Shown: piece after piece, positions 59,501 to 64,000 of the stretch
Layout of the letters: the number at the start of each line of letters is the position of its first letter
How positions within the stretch are numbered: the first letter of the stretch is position 1
Assembly (NCBI RefSeq): GCF_902501965.1
Contig: NZ_CABWID010000010.1
Span: 310,001-374,000, forward strand
Direction of reading: 5' to 3'
DNA length: 64,000 nucleotides
DNA from: Collinsella sp. AK_207A
Lineage (GTDB): Bacteria > Actinomycetota > Coriobacteriia > Coriobacteriales > Coriobacteriaceae
The notes under the pieces: generated by a model
The model's input: only the letters and a program-made list of their open reading frames with translations
Told to the model about the DNA's origin: nothing
Databases searched by the model: none
Made by a program: the position numbers and the translations under genes

Positions 59501-62273
59501 CTTCGGGGACATCACCTTCAAACAGGCCGGCACCTTCAAGTTCACCATCACCGAGGAGCAGGGCAGCCTGGGCGGCATCACCTACGACACCACCCCGAAG
59601 ACCGTGACGGTGAAGGTGAAGGACCAGGGCGACGGCACGCTCAAGGCTGAGGCCACCGAGGGCGCCAACCCCACCATCACCAACACGTACGGCACGGTTG
59701 TGCCCGACGCTGAGGCAGCCAAGACCGACGTCAAGTTCACCAAGGAGTTCAACGGCTGGTCGGATGCAGACGGAGCCTTTGACAACACGAACTTCAGCTT
59801 CACGCTGAAGGCCGTGACCGAGGGCGCCCCGCTGCCGCAGAAGAACGGCGTGGACAATACGACCGCCACGGTTTCCAAGCCTGCCTCTGGCGCCTCCGCG
59901 ACGTTCAGCTTCGGCACGATCAACTTCACCTACGACATGGTGAAGGACGCGCAGAACAAGACCAAGACGTTTACGTACGAGGTGACCGAGGACGTGCCCC
60001 AGGGTGCCGACAGCGGCAAGCTGAACGGTATTACCTATGACACTGGCAAAGGCACGGTGGAGATTACCGTGACGGATAAGAACGGCAACGGCCAGATGGG
60101 CGTTACCGTGAGCGTGGACAAGAAGAAGTTCACCAACACCTACCAGGCCGAGCAGGTAACGGTTGACGCCAATGGTGCGCTCGCGGGCACCAAGGTGTTG
60201 ACGGCCGTGAACAGCGACAAGAAGCTCGCGGCCAAGGAGTTTAGCTTTACGGCCAAGCCGATCGACAACACCACCGTGGCGCCCACCGACACGACTGCGA
60301 CGAACGAGGCCCCGACGACCGCGGGCTCCAATACCGGCGCTTTCAACTTCGGTTCGCTCACGTTCGACGCGCCCGGGACCTACACCTATAAGGTGACCGA
60401 GGATGTTCCTCAGGACGCTCAGGGCGGCAAGCTGAACGGCTACACGTACGACGGCTCCGTCTACACGGTGACCTTCACCGTGAAGGACAATAAGCAGGGC
60501 AAGCTGGAGGCCGCGCGCACCATCACGAAGGACGGCGCCCCCAAGGATTCCATCGTCTTCACCAATAGCTACGAGCCCGCGCCTGTCTCCTCGGATACCG
60601 CGGGCGTGCTGGGTGGCAAGAAGATCGTGCAGGCGAGCAAGGGTAATAGCTACACGCTCCGGGCCGGCGACTTCAGCTTCCAGCTGACGCCGGGCGCGGG
60701 TGCCTCGGGCGATGTCCAGACGGTGCAGAACAAGGCGGACGGCTCCTACACGTTCGATCCCATCCAGTTCACCTCTGCTGGGACCTACAGCTACACGGTG
60801 AGCGAGGTACAGGCCACCAAGGGCGGCTTCACCTTCGACGGTGCCAGCTACGGCGTGACCTTCACGGTGGAGGACCAGAACGGCACGCTAAAGATCACCG
60901 ACACGAAGGTCCAGCGCGTGGAGGGCGACAACACGACCGATGCCACGGTGGGGCGCCTGGACTTCACCAACAAATACGACCCGAAGGCCACCTCATACAC
61001 CCTGACTGGCACCAAGGTGCTGGAGAGTACGGATCCGTCCGCACAGCGCTCGCTCAAGGATGGTGAGTTCACTTTCCAGCTGACGCCTGTTGGCGGCACG
61101 GCCGGTGACGTGCAGACGACGACCAACGCGTCCACCGGTGCCTTCTCGTTCGGTACGCTGAACTACACGGCTCCTGGCACGTACACCTACGAGGTGCGCG
61201 AGCTGGCAGGCAAGGACAGCACCATCGCCTATGACACGAACACCGTCTACACCGTGGCGGTCACGGTGGAGGACCAGGACGGCATGCTGACGGTGACGAA
61301 CGTGACCGGCGTACCGGCAGGCGGCATCGTGTTCAAGAACACGTACACGCCTACGCCGGTAACGGTGGATCCCACCGCTGGCGACACCAAGATCGGCGGC
61401 ACCAAGACCCTGACCGGTCGCGATGCCAAGGCTGGTGAGTTCACGTACGAGCTGCTGGACGACTCCGGCACCGTGGTGGACACCGCAACGAGCGGCGACG
61501 CCAAGGACGGCGAGGCTGCAACCTGGACCTTTGACAAGAAGCTCGAGTTCACCAAGACGGAAACCTACCGCTACACGGTGCGTGAGGCATCCGGCGGCAC
61601 CACCGCCGCAGGCGTGACCTACGACGCCGCGACCTTTGGCGTGACGATCACCGTGACGGAGGACGCCGCTGCGCACGCGCTGGTGGCGCAGGTGACCACC
61701 ACCAAGGATGGTGCCGAGGCGCCCATAACCTTCGCGAACAGCTACGCGGCGGCACCGGCGACGGTGGGCTTCAAGGCTGGCAAGGTGCTGACCGGCAAGG
61801 ACCTGACGGCGGGCCAGTTCAGCTTCAAGCTGACGGGCTCCGGCGTGAACCTGACGGCCAAGAACGATGTGGACGGCGGCGTTGACTTCGGCACGTTGAC
61901 GTTCAAGCAGACGGGCATCTACACCTATCAGGTGAGCGAGGTTGACGACAAACAGGCCAACGTGACCTACGACGACACCGCATACAAGGTGGTCGTGACC
62001 GTGACGGATTCCGGCACGGGTCAGCTCCAGGCCCAGGTGACCTATGACAACGACGCGGCCCCGGTGTTCCAGAACAGTTACGCCGAGCCGCCCAAGGACG
62101 ACGGCAAGACGGACGAGCAGCCACCCCAGAAGAAGCAGCCCAAGGACGAGGTCAAGAAAGAGCAGCTGCCCAAGACCAGCGACGACACCATGGTCGGGAT
62201 TGTGGCGAGCGTGGTGGTCGCCATCGGCGCGATCGGAGCGGGCGTGGCCCTGTGCCTGAAGGGCCGCAGATAG
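56505..62273 (+). CDS. Giant surface adhesin / pilin-like protein: vWA domain plus eight isopeptide-type repeats, sortase-anchored
   Basis: 1922 residues. ATG 56505 is preferred because AGGGG lies 9 bases upstream. The signal peptide's hydrophobic core is about residues 33-55, after a long basic n-region. A von Willebrand A domain (about 140-460) has the MIDAS motif DSSGS (149-153) and FFTDGEPN, as in pilus tip adhesins. From about 800 eight modules repeat the pattern K-LTG..(L)..GEFSF.L ... YTY.V.E ... F.N.Y, matching streptococcal-type pilin domains with Lys-Asn isopeptide bonds. The end is a Lys/Pro linker, LPKTS (1888-1892), a membrane helix and KGRR. The sortase gene precedes it, suggesting a dedicated surface fibre. 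A G10 tract near the start makes expression potentially switchable. Ligand unknown. Confidence 0.9.
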   Translation: MGAEAKNQTGGGCLLEGTRRHRSGNAARRPLRMAAAGLFVALALTMTVAVPAARASVLDDIASFFSGMFGVSAQADLPDGATTAVDPDTTDSWMDLISRSTENVGRIWTDKTVTDADDGEFNVSLSALSSTSNLSSTSTTPLDIVLVLDSSGSMKQKMTSYEAAYGIPASGRWNGSGEQWGQDGYYIYDANGQQVHVQWKRKSGSGLTAVYAWRDSENDVWYTPKTSANDTDPTHVQFYKAVTSNVTKLQALKTAVNSFIDSVATQNAALSDTVQKHNLSIIDYDSSAKVVQDLQTVTNDNKQSFKNKVDSEVASGGATASDKGLEAAKTQLTQHGRKGSKKAVIFFTDGEPNHQNGFWGNVAADAINAASNLKKDLDATVYSIGVFGGANPSDTTTPFNKYMNAVSSNYPEATARSNGSGTSSTWSCTLGDRAKGDHYFAASNSHELSRVFSSISEEINEGTGSPTVTNDEDGAASGYITFTDKLGDYMEVGNFTSVVYAGQTFNKVSSSTQGNTTTYTFTGATPGNGVYESGDLSNIKITVTKSGVDDAKTGDTVTVQIPAQLIPLRQFNVDTDDDTMTVTHVDPIKVNYTVGLKADFKGKLAENLADPDDALKAYIKANTSTDGSSVYFYSNAYTKANGADNGDTTAGFEPAKGNSFYYFTADTPLYKDEACKIPLTDSQPDTTATYYYPRTFYTLEGDKTAKENQTIQSVSGRIFDQAEGTVWGRNDDNQVFIKAGTARTVRVNDTRLQKTSNTTATAGLVNNPTWANQGVWSQIDTYLGNNGRVAVELPGMLTVTKTATAAEGLTVTDDFLNGKDFTFALGLTDKGGNALAADKTFKAQVFAKDGTTKVGDEFTVNNGSTFTLKNGETLRVYGLAAGTQYTVTEDTSAGKMPAGFEQTDKKNDTGTITANAVSAACFTNTYKVSEATLDGAKNLKVTKELTGRDWQDGDEFSFKLAADENDAATKAALDAKNIVLPDNADSITIKNDTANHQAAFGDITFKQAGTFKFTITEEQGSLGGITYDTTPKTVTVKVKDQGDGTLKAEATEGANPTITNTYGTVVPDAEAAKTDVKFTKEFNGWSDADGAFDNTNFSFTLKAVTEGAPLPQKNGVDNTTATVSKPASGASATFSFGTINFTYDMVKDAQNKTKTFTYEVTEDVPQGADSGKLNGITYDTGKGTVEITVTDKNGNGQMGVTVSVDKKKFTNTYQAEQVTVDANGALAGTKVLTAVNSDKKLAAKEFSFTAKPIDNTTVAPTDTTATNEAPTTAGSNTGAFNFGSLTFDAPGTYTYKVTEDVPQDAQGGKLNGYTYDGSVYTVTFTVKDNKQGKLEAARTITKDGAPKDSIVFTNSYEPAPVSSDTAGVLGGKKIVQASKGNSYTLRAGDFSFQLTPGAGASGDVQTVQNKADGSYTFDPIQFTSAGTYSYTVSEVQATKGGFTFDGASYGVTFTVEDQNGTLKITDTKVQRVEGDNTTDATVGRLDFTNKYDPKATSYTLTGTKVLESTDPSAQRSLKDGEFTFQLTPVGGTAGDVQTTTNASTGAFSFGTLNYTAPGTYTYEVRELAGKDSTIAYDTNTVYTVAVTVEDQDGMLTVTNVTGVPAGGIVFKNTYTPTPVTVDPTAGDTKIGGTKTLTGRDAKAGEFTYELLDDSGTVVDTATSGDAKDGEAATWTFDKKLEFTKTETYRYTVREASGGTTAAGVTYDAATFGVTITVTEDAAAHALVAQVTTTKDGAEAPITFANSYAAAPATVGFKAGKVLTGKDLTAGQFSFKLTGSGVNLTAKNDVDGGVDFGTLTFKQTGIYTYQVSEVDDKQANVTYDDTAYKVVVTVTDSGTGQLQAQVTYDNDAAPVFQNSYAEPPKDDGKTDEQPPQKKQPKDEVKKEQLPKTSDDTMVGIVASVVVAIGAIGAGVALCLKGRR
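56531..56540 (+). repeat. G10 homopolymer tract inside adhesin coding start: contingency-locus candidate
   Basis: Ten consecutive G, 26 bases after the A of the start codon (codons acG GGG GGG GGG). With ten the frame is open. With nine, translation reaches TAG four codons after the ACG; with eleven, TAG comes eleven codons after the ACG. Single-base slippage would therefore switch the protein off. Confidence 0.9.
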
Positions 62274-62292
62274 GTAGATAGCTAGGTTTTTC

Positions 62293-62332
62293 GCGCGGAG
62301 CGGGGGAGAGAGCCTCGCCCCGCGCGCCTTTG
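62293..62332 (+). terminator. Terminator hairpin after the adhesin gene
   Basis: GCGCGG..CGGGG pairs with CCCCGCGCGC around a purine-rich loop and ends in CCTTTG. Short T run, so strength is uncertain. Confidence 0.6.
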
Positions 62333-62353
62333 CACGAGAGGGTTGGAAGTCAC

Positions 62354-62668
62354 ATGGCAAGGCGAGTACGGCTGGTCGTACCCACCGAGGTTCTGGTGCG
62401 CGATATCGACATACGCACGCTTGACGCTGTGGACCGTGCCTCCAAGCGCCCCACCCGGCCAGTGAGCATCGCCTCACGCGAGCTGGCCTCCAACGTGGGC
62501 GCGAGCGCCGCGACCGTGCATCGCGCCGTGGTCTCCAGCGTGGAGAGCGGCTTTTTGGTCGTGGACGAGCAGCACCTGGAAAACGGCGCACAGCTGGCCA
62601 ACACCTACGCGCTCACCAAGCGCGGGCTGGCGGTCCTCGCCGCCGCGCGCGATGCCGGGCTGGTCTGA
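62354..62668 (+). CDS. Small winged-helix DNA-binding protein
   Basis: 104 residues starting MARRVRLVVPTEV at ATG 62354, with a weak GGTTGGAAG ribosome site. Residues 30-100 fit a winged helix: SIASRELASNVGASAATVHRAV is the recognition helix-turn-helix, ESGFLVVDEQ the wing, and NTYALTKRGLAVL the last helix, similar to MarR/PadR-like small regulators. No ligand domain is present. It lies between the adhesin terminator and a membrane protein, and could regulate either. The family call is by pattern only. Confidence 0.7.
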   Translation: MARRVRLVVPTEVLVRDIDIRTLDAVDRASKRPTRPVSIASRELASNVGASAATVHRAVVSSVESGFLVVDEQHLENGAQLANTYALTKRGLAVLAAARDAGLV

Positions 62669-62778
62669 ACCTGGTACCCTTGCACCTTTTACCGTCCGCT
62701 TGCCGCGGCATCGTCTGATTCTGCCAAGTCAGCTTATCGACTATCATATTTGGCAGAAACGAGCGCGATGGGAGATGC

Positions 62779-64000
62779 ATGAGCGAGACGACGTCCGAGA
62801 CGACACCCGAAACCGAATCCACGGCCGTCGACCGCCCCGTCAACGGCCTGAATCCCAACATCCCCACGCCGGAGCAGCAGCGCCGACTGCCGCTGATCGT
62901 CAAGATATACGGCGTGCTCTGTCTGGTGATCGGTGTGGTGTCCGTGCCGCTGCTCGCCATCTTCTACACGCTGATCCTGCTGGCCGTCTTCACCAACCCG
63001 GAATACTCGCTTGCCAACTACGACCCCACGTTGACCGTAATCGTGGGCGTCGTCGGCGCCATCCTGGCCCTGGTTGGCTCCGTCGGCCTTATCTACCTGG
63101 GCTGGTCGCTCTTTAAGGACCGGCGCCGCAACGCCGCTATCTGGGCCTACGCGCTCGTGGTCGTCACGCTGGGGCAGCTGCTCTGCGACATCATGCTCGA
63201 TGGCATGGGCACCGAGCTCATCCGCCCGGCCGTGCAGCTGGCCATTCTGCTGGCGCTCTCCGCCACGGTGGACCCATCGCTCAAGCAGGAGCGCGAGCTG
63301 GAGCGCAGACTGAGCGACCTGCAGGACCGCGCCGCCGCCGAGGAGGGCATGCTCGGTCGTGACATCGAGGGCGACGGCTATATCAAGCTGAACTTCTTCA
63401 ACCTGTTCTGGGTGTTCATGATCGCCAGCCTGGTTGGTCTGGTACTGGAGGTCATCTGGCACATGGTGGTGGTCGACCCGGGCGTCTACCAGGACCGCGC
63501 CGGCCTGCTCTTCGGCCCGTTCTCGCCCATCTACGGCGTGGGCGCCGTGCTGCTGACGGCGGCGCTCAACCGGTTCTACCGCGCGAACCCGATCATCATC
63601 TTTTTGGTGAGCGCGGTGATCGGCGGCGTGTTCGAGGCCGCGGTCAGCATGTTCATGCAGCTCTCCTTCGGCGCGGTGGCCTGGGATTACTCCGGTACCA
63701 CCATCTTCGGCTTGGCGGACCCGGTGGCCCTGCTCTTCCAGGGGCGCACGAGCACGCCGTTCGCCTGCATCTGGGGCGCGCTCGGTCTGGTGTGGATCAA
63801 GCTCGTCCTGCCGCGCCTGCTGGACATCATCAACCTCATCCCCTGGAAGATGCGCTACTCGCTGACCACGGTGGTCACCGTGTTTATGCTGGTGAACGCC
63901 GTGATGACGCTGAGCGCGCTGGACTGTTGGTTCGAGCGGGTGAGCGGCATCGAACCCACCTCGCCGGTGGAGGAGTTCTACGCGCGGCACTTCGACGACG
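62779..64000 (+). CDS. CmpB-type putative ABC transporter permease (PF06541-like), 3' end outside window
   Basis: The frame opens at ATG 62779 behind GGGAGATGC and runs past the window end (407 codons seen). An acidic 30-residue N-terminus precedes an N-terminal membrane part with about five helices (IYGVLCLVIGVVSVPLLAIF, VIVGVVGAILALVGSVGLIYLGW) and a charged coil (LKQERELERRLSDLQDRAAAE). From about residue 205 follows a second membrane unit with FNLFWVFMIASLVGLVLEVIWH and RAGLLFGPFSPIYGVG. That Glu-containing helix and GPF.PIYG are typical of the CmpB putative permease family, common in Firmicutes and Coriobacteria and of unproven function. A partner ATPase was not seen in the window. Confidence 0.85.
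   Translation, partial: MSETTSETTPETESTAVDRPVNGLNPNIPTPEQQRRLPLIVKIYGVLCLVIGVVSVPLLAIFYTLILLAVFTNPEYSLANYDPTLTVIVGVVGAILALVGSVGLIYLGWSLFKDRRRNAAIWAYALVVVTLGQLLCDIMLDGMGTELIRPAVQLAILLALSATVDPSLKQERELERRLSDLQDRAAAEEGMLGRDIEGDGYIKLNFFNLFWVFMIASLVGLVLEVIWHMVVVDPGVYQDRAGLLFGPFSPIYGVGAVLLTAALNRFYRANPIIIFLVSAVIGGVFEAAVSMFMQLSFGAVAWDYSGTTIFGLADPVALLFQGRTSTPFACIWGALGLVWIKLVLPRLLDIINLIPWKMRYSLTTVVTVFMLVNAVMTLSALDCWFERVSGIEPTSPVEEFYARHFDD

Noticed and set aside
62734-63990. A 418-codon - strand frame and a short + frame (62652-63116)
   Set aside because: The third frame, from ATG 62779 with a ribosome site and membrane helices, encodes a coherent CmpB-type protein that runs off the window; the others are His/Glu/Gln-rich shadows.

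Overview
The window looks like chromosome of a high-GC, Gram-positive gut bacterium of the class Coriobacteriia, most likely Collinsella or a close relative. That is an inference from three things: GC-rich codon use, many LPxTG cell-wall-anchored glycosidases with FIVAR and F5/8-type-C (CBM32) modules, and actinobacterial-style core genes. No phage, insertion sequence or CRISPR array was seen.

Layout. (1) 1-18916: four very large secreted, sortase-anchored glycosidases on the + strand. They are a GH20 enzyme (5' end outside the window), GH84, GH95 and GH29, apparently two two-gene units separated by a strong terminator at 9334-9367. (2) 19530-25246: a small unknown protein, the translation GTPase TypA/BipA, a convergent TRIC/UPF0126 membrane protein, two tRNA-Ser genes and a two-gene unit of unknown function. 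(3) 25599-32750: rpsF-ssb-rpsR-rplI, dnaB, purA, purD and a Nudix hydrolase. (4) 32951-36696: an ABC exporter, a membrane-anchored unknown protein and a pyridoxal/pyridoxamine kinase. (5) 36914-41624: carA-carB with a probable PyrR-type leader. (6) 41964-53148: two more giant anchored glycosidases, one GH36-like and one GH31 that resembles alpha-N-acetylgalactosaminidases. (7) 53369-62273: a Fic protein, purE, a class B-like sortase and a 1922-residue vWA/isopeptide-module adhesin. (8) 62354-64000: a small winged-helix protein and a CmpB-type membrane protein cut by the window end.

How the parts may work together. The six glycosidases cover linkages found in host mucin O-glycans and milk-type glycans: terminal fucose (GH95, GH29), hexosamine or lacto-N-biose (GH20), beta-GlcNAc (GH84), and alpha-Gal/alpha-GalNAc caps or the core GalNAc (GH36-like, GH31). 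Each carries a signal peptide (not visible for the truncated GH20) and a C-terminal sorting signal. The sortase at 55054 is a candidate anchoring enzyme for some of them and for the adhesin. No sialidase, sulfatase, beta-galactosidase or sugar importer is visible here.

The most unusual signals concern surface variation. The adhesin gene has a G10 homopolymer 26 bases after its start; one G more or fewer brings a stop codon within about 12 codons. A C11 tract lies upstream in its 5' region. Separately, a perfect 28-bp inverted repeat with an 89-bp spacer sits directly in front of the ABC exporter and has the geometry of an invertible segment, although a clear promoter inside it was not found.
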